DNA of 14,664 bases, from contig JBMNSK010000035.1 of assembly GCA_050945155.1 (NCBI GenBank), positions 1 to 14,664 on the forward strand, read 5' to 3'. Below the pieces are notes generated by a model. The model was not told the DNA's origin. It searched no databases and saw only the letters and a list, made by a program, of their open reading frames with translations. Both the position numbers and the translations under genes were made by a program. Of this stretch, positions 1 to 8,004 are shown piece by piece (positions within the stretch are counted from its first letter, which is position 1; each line of letters starts with the position of its first letter). This stretch comes from JBMNSK01 sp050945155. GTDB taxonomy: Bacteria > Actinomycetota > Coriobacteriia > Coriobacteriales > Eggerthellaceae.

Positions 1-2108
1 GGATGTATCATACGCGCCTCTATGCTGCAGCAAAGGTTGCCACGCAGCGTGACGACCTTGATTTGATTCAGCTCAACAGTTTTGGTTGCGGTCTCGATGC
101 GCTTACCACTGACCAGGTACAAGAGATTTTGGAATCGGCTGGCAAGGTCTATACCGTTCTTAAGATTGATGAAGTTTCAAACTTAGGCGCTGCGCGTATT
201 CGCGTACGTAGTCTTCTGGCTGCGTTAAACGACAAGGCTGAAGAACGTAGCAATGCCCAGATGAATGATCGAGCTGCACTTGCCGATAAGGCATCAGAGG
301 CAAGTCCGCAAGAGATGGATGCCATCTTAAATGAGGTCAATGAAAACCTCAGCCAAAATACCGAAGCTGCTGCAAAGCAGGTGGTGGACGAAGTGGTGCG
401 CACCAATGCGGTGATAACAGCTCAGCGCGCCCAAGAGGCCAAGGAAGAGGCACAGAAGCTTGCCCGTCATACAAGGCGCAATGCACTCGCCGACCCTCAT
501 AATACTGAAGTTACGACGGCATGCCCAACAACCGGCTGCGATGCTTGCTCAGAAAAAGATAGCTGCTTTGCGCTCAATTCTATTGAAACCTTAAAGCAAC
601 TCGAAAAAACGCTTCCAAAGCAGGATGCTATCAATGTGGTCAAAGAGCAGGTAGCAAACCAGGCAGATAGTCTGGGGGTTCCTCTCGAATCTAGTGAAAA
701 GGCTCCCGAAAAAGTCCGCGAGCGCTTTATCCAGCGCGAGTCAGAAACAACGGAGTTCCCGCGTGCACAGTATACGGAGCAAATGAAAGAGGAGGGCTAT
801 ACCATCCTCTGTCCTCAGATGGCGCCTATTCACTTTGACTTGCTGGTAGAGATATTCCGCAAAAACGGCTACAACCTTGAGCTTCTGCCTTCGGTTGACC
901 ACGGAGCGGTCGAAGCAGGACTTAAGTACGTAAACAATGATATCTGCTACCCGTCTATTTTGGTTACGGGCCAGATTATGGAAGCAGTAACAAGTGGCCG
1001 CTACGATACCGACAAGCTTGCCATCATCATTTCGCAGACTGGTGGTGGATGTCGCGCGACCAACTATATCTCGCTTATCAGAAAAGCGCTCGCTGCCTGT
1101 GGCTTAAGCCATATCCCCGTTATCAGCCTTTCTGCCAAGCGAAATTTAGGGGAGGAAAACCCTGGATTTAAGATTACGCTTCCGATGCTTGAGGATGCAC
1201 TCTATGCCGTCTTATATGGCGACCTTCTTATGACCTGTTTGTATAGAACGCGTCCTTATGAAGCTGAACCCGATGCGGCAAACAACCTCTTCGACCACTG
1301 GATGAGTGTGTGCAAACAGCAAATCAGAACCGGTATGAAGTACAAGCTGTTCAAGACAACGGTGAAAGAGATTATTCATGACTTCGATACTCTTCCACTT
1401 GTCGGTGATGGCACCAAACCGCGTATCGGTGTAGTAGGGGAGATTCTTGTTAAGTTCCACCCAACTGCAAACAACCAAATCGTAGACGTTATTGAGCGAG
1501 AAGGTTGCGAGGCAGTCGTACCTGGTTTGACGGAGTTTTTCCTCTTCGCCATTGCAGGTGGCATTTTCCAGCGTGATCCTTTGGGTCGATCAAAACTGTC
1601 TGCTATCGGAAGTTCTATCGCACTAAAGTTCATTGCGCGCTTCCGCAAACCATTAAACGACGCGCTGGACGCTTCCGAGCGTTTCGAAGCTCCGACGGAC
1701 ATTTTTGAGCTTGCCGATTATGCATCCGAAATTTTGAGTCTCTGTAATTCCATGGGTGAAGGTTGGCTGCTTACCGCAGAAATGGTTGAGCTTATCCGTA
1801 CCGGCACTCCCAATGTCGTTTGCACGCAGCCCTGGGCTTGTCTTCCCAACCACGTGGTTGGTAAAGCAGTCATCAAAGAGTTGCGTCACCGCTATCCGGG
1901 TAGCAATATTGTCGCAGTTGACTATGACCCCGGTGCCTCTGAAGTTAACCAGCTTAACCGTATCAAGCTCATGATTTCTGTTGCAAAGTCCAATTTGAAC
2001 TCTGCAGAAGATTATGCGCGGGAAAAGCGAGACGACTTTGTGACCAACAACGTTCCTCTTAAGCGTGAAGTAAAAACGAGCGAAGAAAGCCAGGTTGTCA
2101 CGCTGTAG
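1..2108 (+). CDS. 2-hydroxyacyl-CoA dehydratase activator, large form, C-terminal part (5' end outside window)
   Basis: The reading frame is open to the left edge, so the ATG at position 3 is probably internal and only about the last 700 residues are seen. The family (BadF/BadG/BcrA/BcrD ATPase fused to DUF2229/COG3581-type domains, about 1400 residues when whole) is thought to activate 2-hydroxyacyl-CoA dehydratase-like Fe-S enzymes by ATP-driven electron transfer. The ATPase domains would lie upstream. Numbering from the visible Met, conserved blocks are N-S-F-G-C-G-L-D (25-32), L-K-I-D-E near 53-57, N-D-I-C-Y-P (312-317), Q-T-G-G-G-C-R-A-T-N (345-354) and C-T-Q-P-W-A-C-L-P-N-H (607-617). 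The cysteines at 29, 315, 350, 607 and 613 are candidate Fe-S ligands. Residues about 77-250 are a hydrophilic Ala/Glu/Lys-rich stretch carrying a separate cluster, Cys 174, 179, 182 and 188. Family assignment is confident; the physiological substrate partner is unknown and no dehydratase gene is in the window. Confidence 0.85.
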   Translation, partial: MYHTRLYAAAKVATQRDDLDLIQLNSFGCGLDALTTDQVQEILESAGKVYTVLKIDEVSNLGAARIRVRSLLAALNDKAEERSNAQMNDRAALADKASEASPQEMDAILNEVNENLSQNTEAAAKQVVDEVVRTNAVITAQRAQEAKEEAQKLARHTRRNALADPHNTEVTTACPTTGCDACSEKDSCFALNSIETLKQLEKTLPKQDAINVVKEQVANQADSLGVPLESSEKAPEKVRERFIQRESETTEFPRAQYTEQMKEEGYTILCPQMAPIHFDLLVEIFRKNGYNLELLPSVDHGAVEAGLKYVNNDICYPSILVTGQIMEAVTSGRYDTDKLAIIISQTGGGCRATNYISLIRKALAACGLSHIPVISLSAKRNLGEENPGFKITLPMLEDALYAVLYGDLLMTCLYRTRPYEAEPDAANNLFDHWMSVCKQQIRTGMKYKLFKTTVKEIIHDFDTLPLVGDGTKPRIGVVGEILVKFHPTANNQIVDVIEREGCEAVVPGLTEFFLFAIAGGIFQRDPLGRSKLSAIGSSIALKFIARFRKPLNDALDASERFEAPTDIFELADYASEILSLCNSMGEGWLLTAEMVELIRTGTPNVVCTQPWACLPNHVVGKAVIKELRHRYPGSNIVAVDYDPGASEVNQLNRIKLMISVAKSNLNSAEDYAREKRDDFVTNNVPLKREVKTSEESQVVTL

Positions 2109-2132
2109 GCACAACACGGCAAAGCGCGACGG

Positions 2133-2177
2133 TTGACGTATTAAGCTTGAATAAAATAGTGCATATCTCGGTATAAT
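2133..2177 (+). promoter_or_regulatory. Candidate promoter of rsmI
   Basis: A perfect -10 hexamer TATAAT lies at 2172-2177, about 28 bases before the rsmI start, and predicts a leader of roughly 20 bases. The best properly placed -35 is TTGAAT at 2147-2152, with a long 19-base spacer. A better hexamer, TTGACG at 2133-2138, is 33 bases away and too far to pair. No terminator hairpin separates this site from the preceding gene, so read-through is also possible. Confidence 0.5.
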
Positions 2178-2204
2178 CCTGCCAAACGTGGGAGGTGAGT
2201 TTAA

Positions 2205-3077
2205 GTGGAAGACCTTGGAAAACTCATCATGTGTCCAACACCTCTGGGTAACCTTGGGGATGTCAGCATGCGAACCATTGAGGCTCTCAAGTCTGCCGAT
2301 GTCGTGCTGGCTGAAGATACTCGGGTCACTGGAAAACTCTTAAGCGCCTATGACATACACAAGCGCCTCGAACGCCTTGATGAAGCGATGATTGGTGCCC
2401 GTACTGACGAGGTGCTTAATCGCGTTCGGGCAGGAGAAGTGCTCGCGTTTTGCTCTGATGCAGGCATGCCCGGAGTATCTGATCCTGGTCTTCGGCTGGT
2501 GCATGCGGCACGTGAAGCTCATCTTCCGGTCGAAGTCTTGCCTGGACCTACGGCAGTTGCTACTGCTTACTTGGCAAGCGGAACAGAGAACACCTCCTTT
2601 TATTTCGGCGGGTTCTTTCCACGAAAGCAAAATGACCGACTTGCTTTATTGGATTCCCTTAAGAATCTTGATGCAGCATTGATTTTTTATGAGAGCCCGT
2701 ACCGCCTCGTAGATACGCTTTTGGTTTTATCTGGGCAGTTTGCCACCAGAGAAGCTTCGGTTTGCCGAGAGCTGACAAAAATGCACGAAGAAATTCTGAG
2801 AGCGCCCCTTCCTCAGCTTTACGACTTTTGTAAAAAACGCGAAGAGGAAGGCAGCATTAAAGGCGAAATTGTTATCGTGGTGGATGGCCCGACGCTTCGC
2901 GAGGAAGAAAACCAGCATATACAAGCCTCAGCAGCGGCTATGAAAAAAGCCTATGAACTCGTTCAAGAAGGGATGCGCACGAAAGATATCGTCACCACTT
3001 TGACCAACGAGTTTGGCCTCACACGCAACGAAGCCTATGCGCTTGCGGTTTCAGCCGTAAAGGACCCTCGGCCGTGA
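2205..3077 (+). CDS. rsmI: 16S rRNA (cytidine1402-2'-O)-methyltransferase RsmI
   Basis: RsmI uses S-adenosylmethionine to 2'-O-methylate C1402 of 16S rRNA in the decoding centre of the 30S subunit. The 290-residue protein has the usual length and the tetrapyrrole-methylase-like fold motifs: P-T-P-L-G-N-L-G-D (11-19), A-D-V-V-L-A-E-D-T-R (31-40), S-D-A-G-M-P-G-V-S-D-P-G (84-95), the SAM-loop V-L-P-G-P-T-A-V (111-118), F-Y-E-S-P-Y-R (161-167) and R-E-L-T-K-M-H-E-E (188-196). The C-terminal 60 residues form the small helical tail seen in most members. The start is GTG, chosen because GGAGGTG at 2191-2197 is an excellent ribosome binding site 7 bases upstream. The stop overlaps the next GTG start (GTGA), so the two are translationally coupled. 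In B. subtilis the orthologue (yabC) also lies in a metS-tatD-ksgA-veg neighbourhood. Confidence 0.95.
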   Translation: MEDLGKLIMCPTPLGNLGDVSMRTIEALKSADVVLAEDTRVTGKLLSAYDIHKRLERLDEAMIGARTDEVLNRVRAGEVLAFCSDAGMPGVSDPGLRLVHAAREAHLPVEVLPGPTAVATAYLASGTENTSFYFGGFFPRKQNDRLALLDSLKNLDAALIFYESPYRLVDTLLVLSGQFATREASVCRELTKMHEEILRAPLPQLYDFCKKREEEGSIKGEIVIVVDGPTLREEENQHIQASAAAMKKAYELVQEGMRTKDIVTTLTNEFGLTRNEAYALAVSAVKDPRP

Positions 3078-3658
3078 GTTTTCAGGACAAAAAAGGAAGG
3101 CGCAAGCAAACGGACTTTGACGAAATCCTTGACGTTGATGGCATCAGCGTTGTTGTGAAGCGCAAACGCATCAAAAACATCAATTTACATGTGACACCTG
3201 AGTCCGAAGTAGTGGTTTCTGCGCCGTTGACTGCAGAAGACGAGCTTATAGCGAAACTCGTGCGCGTAAAACGTTCTTGGATTCGCGAAAAACAGGTGAG
3301 TATTGCGGCATCTCCTATGACCCGTGCTGAGCATGCGACCAAAGAAGAGCTTGCTGCGTGGAAGGCAATTGTTTCTACCTGCGTGCCTCCGCTCATGGAC
3401 GAATGGGAAAGCATTATGGGCGTTAAGCACACAAGCATCGTCTATCGCAATATGAAGAGCAGGTGGGGGTCCTGCCAACCTGACACAGGGCGAATTTGTA
3501 TCAATATCCGTCTTGCCCTCTATCCTCCCGAATGCTTGGAATACGTCGTGGTGCATGAACTTTGCCACCTTCGTGAGCGCGGACACGGACCGCGTTTCAA
3601 GGCACTCATGGATACGTATCTTCCTGATTGGCGTGAGCGTAGAGCAAAGCTGCAATAA
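3074..3658 (+). CDS. YgjP-type (DUF45) zinc metallopeptidase
   Basis: This 194-residue protein belongs to the YgjP/DUF45 family of small putative cytosolic zinc metallopeptidases related to SprT and M48 proteins. The diagnostic N-M-K-S-R-W-G-S-C block is at 126-134. The zinc site is H-E-L-C-H at 161-165, with His171 in G-H-G-P-R-F as the likely third ligand, followed by the conserved Y-L-P-D-W at 182-186. No signal peptide or membrane segment is visible. The GTG start overlaps the rsmI TGA by three bases, indicating coupled translation. Residues 1-25 are a basic, poorly conserved lead. The substrate of this family is not established, and the rsmI coupling does not by itself show a role in ribosome biology. 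Confidence 0.88.
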   Translation: MSFQDKKGRRKQTDFDEILDVDGISVVVKRKRIKNINLHVTPESEVVVSAPLTAEDELIAKLVRVKRSWIREKQVSIAASPMTRAEHATKEELAAWKAIVSTCVPPLMDEWESIMGVKHTSIVYRNMKSRWGSCQPDTGRICINIRLALYPPECLEYVVVHELCHLRERGHGPRFKALMDTYLPDWRERRAKLQ

Positions 3659-3694
3659 ATCCATTTGTGAGCATGCAAGCCTTTGTTCCGCTTA

Positions 3695-3700
3695 GATAAT
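3695..3700 (+). promoter_or_regulatory. Possible -10 box of a leaderless transcript
   Basis: GATAAT at 3695-3700 matches TATAAT at five of six positions and places a transcription start close to A3708, which is also the A of an ATG. That would give a leaderless mRNA, a common arrangement in Actinomycetota, and would explain why this ATG has no Shine-Dalgarno. No convincing -35 is seen at the right distance. Confidence 0.25.
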
Positions 3701-3707
3701 CTGTTTC

Positions 3708-3937
3708 ATGCTGACTGAGAAAGCGTATTTTTCTTCGAAAGTTTGTACAAAATGTGATGAATTTACTCGTGCCGATACGGCAAATGACCGTTCAAGCGAA
3801 GATTTAGTGCCCAAAAAAGCAGGAGGGCGTTTCGATTCCCTATAATTGAAAGTCCAGCACTTTTGGCGGAAGCCTTAAGCGATGGCAATGACGACCAAAC
3901 AGAAACCGAAAGAATCTGCGAGGACGACATAGTATGA
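3708..3937 (+). pseudogene. Possible small acidic protein gene carrying a single frameshift
   Basis: The 275-base space before the hydrolase gene holds two plausible coding segments in different frames. From ATG 3708 there is a 45-codon frame ending at TAA 3843-3845. It includes a C-T-K-C pair at residues 13-16. The -1 frame is open from 3788 to TGA 3935-3937, reads as sensible acidic protein, and its stop overlaps the ATG of the hydrolase gene (ATGA). Joining the two near the CCC at 3838-3840 gives 76 residues with a single one-base change. The stop-start overlap copies the couplings seen at 3074 and 8001, which argues that this was or is a gene. I recognise no family. Alternatives are a sequencing error, a true pseudogene, programmed slippage (AAAAAA at 3813-3818 with AGGAGGG just after), or chance open frames in a 5' leader. 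Confidence 0.35.
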
Positions 3938-4992
3938 ACTATAAAAATAATCAATCGGGAAGTTCCCGTTTATATCGCATTGGATACCTCTCTTTAGCGC
4001 TTATCCTTGCGGTAGCATTGATGGTACCTGGGTCTTTGCAGTCTGCAATTGGTCCAGTGGATGCGTATGCGGTGACTAACAATACGGAAGCTAACCCTTC
4101 TGAGCTGCAAAAAGAAGTGGAGCGCACCGCAAAGGACTATGACGAAGCTTCCCAAAAGGTTGAAGACCTACAAAAACAAATTGATGAAAACCAGGCAAAG
4201 GTTGACGAGCTTGAAGAGAAGCTTCCTGCCCAACAGGAAAAGGGTGCTAAAGCTGCTGTTGCGCTGTACAAGATGCAGCAGGACTCTGGCTCATTAGTTG
4301 AGGCTATCTTGTCTGCAGATAGCTTCCAAGACTTCCTTTCGAACTACTACTATATTTCTGAAATTTCGCAAGACAATGTAACGGAGCTATCTCGCCTCCG
4401 CGATATGAAGCGCGACCTTCAAGAAACACGTGATTCGCTTAACGAATCAAAAAAGAAGGCCGATGATGAGGCAGCGAAGGCACGCGATGCCTTGAAATCA
4501 GCTCAGGAAGCACGTGAAAAGGCTCAACAAGAAGCACGCACTCAGACCGAGAGCGATTCCCAAACCTCTGATTCTGATGGATCTTCAGAGGTAACTCCTC
4601 CGAAAAACGATGGGGTAGACTGGTCTACTTCAAAGTCAGCGTTCGTCGATAAGTGGGCTCCTCGTATCAATAGCTATCTGTCAGGGTCTCCTTTGGCTGG
4701 ACAGGGAAGAACCTTTGCCGCAGCAGCGTGGGACTACGGTGTTGATCCTCGTTGGTCACCTGCAATTTCCTGTGTTGAGAGTTCCAAGGGAGCTTCCTGC
4801 TTCCGCTCTCATAACGCATGGGGTTGGGGCCAGTCAAGCTGGAGCAATTGGCACGACGCAATCTATGCGCACGTAGCTGGCCTTGCAAACGGTTATGGCT
4901 ATACCTTAACGAAGGCTGCGGCAAAAAAATATTGCCCACCGAACTGGCAACATTGGTATAGTCGTTGTGCAAGTGAAATGAATAAAATCTAA
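3934..4992 (+). CDS. Secreted coiled-coil protein with C-terminal lysozyme-like cell-wall hydrolase domain
   Basis: The 352-residue protein has a signal peptide: basic lead 1-15, hydrophobic core about 17-35, and likely cleavage after A-Y-A at 44-46. Long charged coiled-coil segments at about 54-113 and 145-206 resemble the PcsB/CwlO/FtsX-activated hydrolase type. A Ser/Asp/Thr-rich linker (203-227) leads to a compact C-terminal domain (229-352) rich in Trp and Gly. In that domain E282 in S-C-V-E-S-S-K-G, followed by H-N-A-W-G-W-G (293-299), fits the catalytic-Glu pattern of lysozyme-like or GH73-type glucosaminidases. Four cysteines (280, 289, 334, 345) could form disulfides. The likely role is peptidoglycan remodelling outside the cell, with the coiled coil controlling activity. 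GAGGA at 3920-3924 is a fair ribosome binding site, 9 bases before ATG 3934. The domain class is a judgement from motifs; NlpC/P60, the usual partner of such coiled coils, is not seen. Confidence 0.72.
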   Translation: MNYKNNQSGSSRLYRIGYLSLALILAVALMVPGSLQSAIGPVDAYAVTNNTEANPSELQKEVERTAKDYDEASQKVEDLQKQIDENQAKVDELEEKLPAQQEKGAKAAVALYKMQQDSGSLVEAILSADSFQDFLSNYYYISEISQDNVTELSRLRDMKRDLQETRDSLNESKKKADDEAAKARDALKSAQEAREKAQQEARTQTESDSQTSDSDGSSEVTPPKNDGVDWSTSKSAFVDKWAPRINSYLSGSPLAGQGRTFAAAAWDYGVDPRWSPAISCVESSKGASCFRSHNAWGWGQSSWSNWHDAIYAHVAGLANGYGYTLTKAAAKKYCPPNWQHWYSRCASEMNKI

Positions 4993-5030
4993 ACGCTTAA
5001 AACGCATACCAATAACCAAGGAGATTATCC

Positions 5031-6611
5031 ATGTCTAAAGGTAATTATTCGTTTACCACGCCCATTTACTATGTGAACGCCGCACCCCATCTTGGGACCG
5101 CTTACACAACCATTGCAGCCGACACCGTTGCACGCTACCAACGTATGAATGGCTATGATGTCGCCTTTGTTACCGGTCTTGATGAGCATGGTCAGAAAGT
5201 GGCTGATACCGCTGCAGAGAAAGGTATGAATCCTCAGGAATGGTGTGACTCTATGGAGCCAGCATTTCGTGAAGCGTGGGATATGCTCAATATTACCTAT
5301 ACAGACTTTGTACGGACGACTGAACCTCGTCAGCATCGGACGGTTCAGAAGTTCTGGCAAGATCTCTATGACAAGGGCTATCTCTACAAGGGTTCTTATG
5401 AAGGCTGGTACTGCGTTCATGAAGAGACTTACTATGCTGAAAGCGACTTGGAGAAAAACGAAGCGGGCGAATTTATCTGCCCTGACTGCAAGCGCCCTGT
5501 TCAGCGTGCTTCGGGAGAAGAGAACTGGTTTTTTAAACTCTCCGATTTCCAGGATAAGTTGCTGGATTACTATGAATCACATCCTGACTTTATTCGTCCA
5601 GAAATCCGACGCAACGAAGTTGTTTCTTTTGTTAAGAGCGGCTTGAAAGACTTGTCCATTTCGCGCAGCACCTTTGACTGGGGCATTCCGCTTACCTTTG
5701 ACGATGGTCACGTGGCCTATGTTTGGGCCGATGCACTTCTTGCCTATGTAACGGGGCTGGGATATGCCGATCCAGACCGACCAGGAGAGTTTGAATATCG
5801 TTGGCCTGTGAACTACCACTTTGTTGGCAAGGATATTATTCGTTTCCACTGCGTAATCTGGCCGGCTATGTTAATGGCTGCTGGACTTCCGCTTCCGAAG
5901 TGCATCTTTGGTCATGGATTTTTACTTACTAAAGGCGAGAAGATGTCGAAGTCAAAAGGCAATGCCTTGCTGCCTGCTGATATGGTCCGCGTTTTTGGTA
6001 TTGATGCCTATCGTTATTACTTTATGTCCGATGTTCAGTTTGGGCATGACGGAAGCATTTCACTTGAGCGTATGGTCCAGGTTTACAACGCAGACCTGGC
6101 CAATACCTGGGGAAACCTTTGCAGCCGCGTCTTGAATATGACGAAGAAATACTTTGACTCTCTTATTCCTGCTGCTCCAAGTGAAGCGAAGGACAATCCG
6201 CTCGCAGAGATTTCTGAAAAGCTCTATCAGAACTATGATGCTTGCATGGACCTCGTAGATTTCACCGGGGCTACTCAAGCGGTGCAAGAGCTTGCTACGG
6301 CGACGAACCACTATGTAGAAGAGAGCGCTCCTTGGAACCTTGCTAAGTCGGAAGAGACAGCAGACGAACTTAAAGCGGTAATCTATAACGCCCTTGAAGC
6401 AATTCGCATTATTGCGCTGTTCATGGAACCGTTTATGCCGAATACGAGCGCTGAGGTGTACCGGCGCTTAAGTCTGGGCAATATCGAAGACGTTACCGAC
6501 ATTGAGGGCGCAAGCAAGTGGGGAGGACTTGTGCCTGGAAAGAAGACCGAAATTGGTGACCCCCTCTTCCCGCGTCTCGACCTTGATAAAATCGATTTTG
6601 ACGCAATTTAG
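5031..6611 (+). CDS. metG: Methionyl-tRNA synthetase
   Basis: The enzyme charges tRNA-Met with methionine in the cytoplasm. The class I signature appears as A-P-H-L-G-T-A-Y (18-25) and K-M-S-K-S (304-308). Also present are F-V-T-G-L-D-E-H-G-Q-K (46-56), a connective-peptide knuckle region 126-168, the F-V-G-K-D-I-I-R-F-H block (264-273), and an anticodon-binding helical domain from about 335 on. The knuckle keeps Cys128, Cys150 and Cys153, but the position expected for a fourth cysteine reads V-H-E-E, so zinc may be bound differently or not at all. At 526 residues it lacks the C-terminal EMAP/tRNA-binding domain that many dimeric MetRS carry (about 650 residues). AAGGAGA at 5018-5024 is a strong ribosome binding site. 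There is no T-box-like leader, since only 38 bases separate it from the hydrolase gene. Confidence 0.96.
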   Translation: MSKGNYSFTTPIYYVNAAPHLGTAYTTIAADTVARYQRMNGYDVAFVTGLDEHGQKVADTAAEKGMNPQEWCDSMEPAFREAWDMLNITYTDFVRTTEPRQHRTVQKFWQDLYDKGYLYKGSYEGWYCVHEETYYAESDLEKNEAGEFICPDCKRPVQRASGEENWFFKLSDFQDKLLDYYESHPDFIRPEIRRNEVVSFVKSGLKDLSISRSTFDWGIPLTFDDGHVAYVWADALLAYVTGLGYADPDRPGEFEYRWPVNYHFVGKDIIRFHCVIWPAMLMAAGLPLPKCIFGHGFLLTKGEKMSKSKGNALLPADMVRVFGIDAYRYYFMSDVQFGHDGSISLERMVQVYNADLANTWGNLCSRVLNMTKKYFDSLIPAAPSEAKDNPLAEISEKLYQNYDACMDLVDFTGATQAVQELATATNHYVEESAPWNLAKSEETADELKAVIYNALEAIRIIALFMEPFMPNTSAEVYRRLSLGNIEDVTDIEGASKWGGLVPGKKTEIGDPLFPRLDLDKIDFDAI

Positions 6612-6681
6612 CATGAGCGCTTCTGCTTCTCGTGCGCAAGAAGGGCAGAATTAAGCGAATCTGAATAGGTCAGGAGTCATC

Positions 6682-8004
6682 ATGACCGAAAGACAAGATA
6701 AGACCTACATCGAAGTTGGATTTGATGCAGACGGTAAACCCGTATGCATCAATCCTCATTCGCATTTTCCGGTCTCTGAAAAGGCAGAGCCGAGTGACGA
6801 TGAAAATAAAAAGGCTTCAAAAGCAAACGCCAAGAAAAAAGACCATGGTAAAAAAACTTGCAATACGGATGATGCATCTACCAAGTCTTTAGGTGATGGC
6901 AAGACAGCTCAGCGCAAATCAGAGCAAACCGATGTCTCTGATGCTCAAGAGCCGGATCCAATCTTTTTCGATACGCTTTTTAGGCAGAAGCGACGCCATA
7001 ATAAGTGGCGCATCGTCGACTCACCAAACTTGGAATCTTATGTAGCAGATACTCATACGCATCTGCAGTATCTGCGTGAGCCAGCCCTTACCTTGGCGCG
7101 GTGCGCTATCTATAATGTCCGCTTCATCTGTTTAATTGTCGATGTGGCTGAAGATGGTGATCAGCCGTTTGAAGATCTGCCCTTCGAACTAAAGGACGCA
7201 GTTTCCTACCAAGAACGTATCGTGGCTGCTTCGCGCCTTATTCCTGAGGCAGCAACGAAAGCGTTTTCTTCAATCACAGATAATGCAGAGTATCGTCCGC
7301 TTCCGAAGATTCGTATTGCAACGGGTGTCCATCCTCACAATGCGCGCCTCTATGACGAAGCGATGGAAGATCACCTTTTATACCAACTGGGCGATGAGCG
7401 GGTGGCTGCCATCGGAGAAATCGGTCTTGATTACCACTATGACTTTTCGCCGCGTGACGCCCAGCAGCGTGTGTTTCGCCGTCAAATTCAGCTCGCGCAT
7501 GAGACTGGCCTTCCGGTTTCTTTGCACCTTCGAGAAGCGCATGCAGATGCCTTGCGTATCCTAGAGGAGGAGGGCTTTCCTCAAGCAGGTGTCATACTTC
7601 ACTGCTTTAACCTTGACTGGGAGACGCTGCAACCCTTTGCTGAGGCAGGGTGCTATGTGGCGCTCGGAGGGCCCATTACCTTTAAGAAAAGTGATGCAAC
7701 GCGGGAAGCAGTCCAGCACATTGCGCATACGCGCTTGCTCACAGAAACAGATGCTCCTTATATGGCGCCTGAACCCATGCGAGGTATCGAATGCACCACC
7801 GACCATGTTATTTTCAATGCAGAGCGCTTGGCAGAAGTTTGCGGTGCCGAGCCTGGTGAGAGCCGTAAAGCCTTTCTTGAACAGGTCTATGAAAACGCAG
7901 TCACTCTACTGGATAGAAAACCAACGGCATGGCAGCAAGCCCATGCAAGACATATCGGCGAAGCGAGCGGCCCCAAGCAAGCAGCGAAAGGGGGACTGCA
8001 ATGA
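6682..8004 (+). CDS. tatD: TatD-family metal-dependent hydrolase/DNase with charged N-terminal extension
   Basis: TatD proteins are metal-dependent TIM-barrel nucleases linked to DNA repair and to degradation of fragmented DNA. The hydrolase part spans about 118-412: D-T-H-T-H (123-127), G-V-H-P-H-N (215-220), G-E-I-G-L-D-Y (245-251), H-L-R-E-A (282-286), H-C-F (307-309) and T-E-T-D-A-P-Y (354-360). The metal ligands His125, His127, Glu246, His282, His307 and Asp357 are all present. The protein has 440 residues against roughly 260 for the family. Residues 1-115 are an added Lys/Asp/Ser-rich, probably disordered region that begins with a more ordered segment (9-31). A further insertion of some 30 residues lies between the first two motifs. 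AGGAG at 6672-6676 supports the start. The stop overlaps the next ATG (ATGA). In B. subtilis yabD sits likewise just after metS. Confidence 0.92.
   Translation: MTERQDKTYIEVGFDADGKPVCINPHSHFPVSEKAEPSDDENKKASKANAKKKDHGKKTCNTDDASTKSLGDGKTAQRKSEQTDVSDAQEPDPIFFDTLFRQKRRHNKWRIVDSPNLESYVADTHTHLQYLREPALTLARCAIYNVRFICLIVDVAEDGDQPFEDLPFELKDAVSYQERIVAASRLIPEAATKAFSSITDNAEYRPLPKIRIATGVHPHNARLYDEAMEDHLLYQLGDERVAAIGEIGLDYHYDFSPRDAQQRVFRRQIQLAHETGLPVSLHLREAHADALRILEEEGFPQAGVILHCFNLDWETLQPFAEAGCYVALGGPITFKKSDATREAVQHIAHTRLLTETDAPYMAPEPMRGIECTTDHVIFNAERLAEVCGAEPGESRKAFLEQVYENAVTLLDRKPTAWQQAHARHIGEASGPKQAAKGGLQ

Noticed and set aside
1653..2117. Long antisense open frame of 154 codons inside the dehydratase activator
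   Set aside because: The opposite strand encodes strongly conserved motifs of a known family, so this is a by-product of codon composition.
3763..3954. Antisense 63-codon frame over the space before the hydrolase gene
   Set aside because: No ribosome binding site and unlike any family; it is the reverse of the more coherent + strand frames in the same place.
4993..5030. T-box or other methionine-sensing leader before metG
   Set aside because: Only 38 bases lie between genes and no stem or T-box sequence is visible.
6612..6681. Terminator between metG and tatD
   Set aside because: Only a short imperfect TTCT/AGAA pairing without a T-run; transcription probably continues into tatD.
7929..8000. 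Upstream ATG extending the flavodoxin-fold reductase by 24 residues
   Set aside because: The extra residues lie within tatD, resemble no part of the family, and the ATG at 8001 has a good ribosome binding site and a coupled position.
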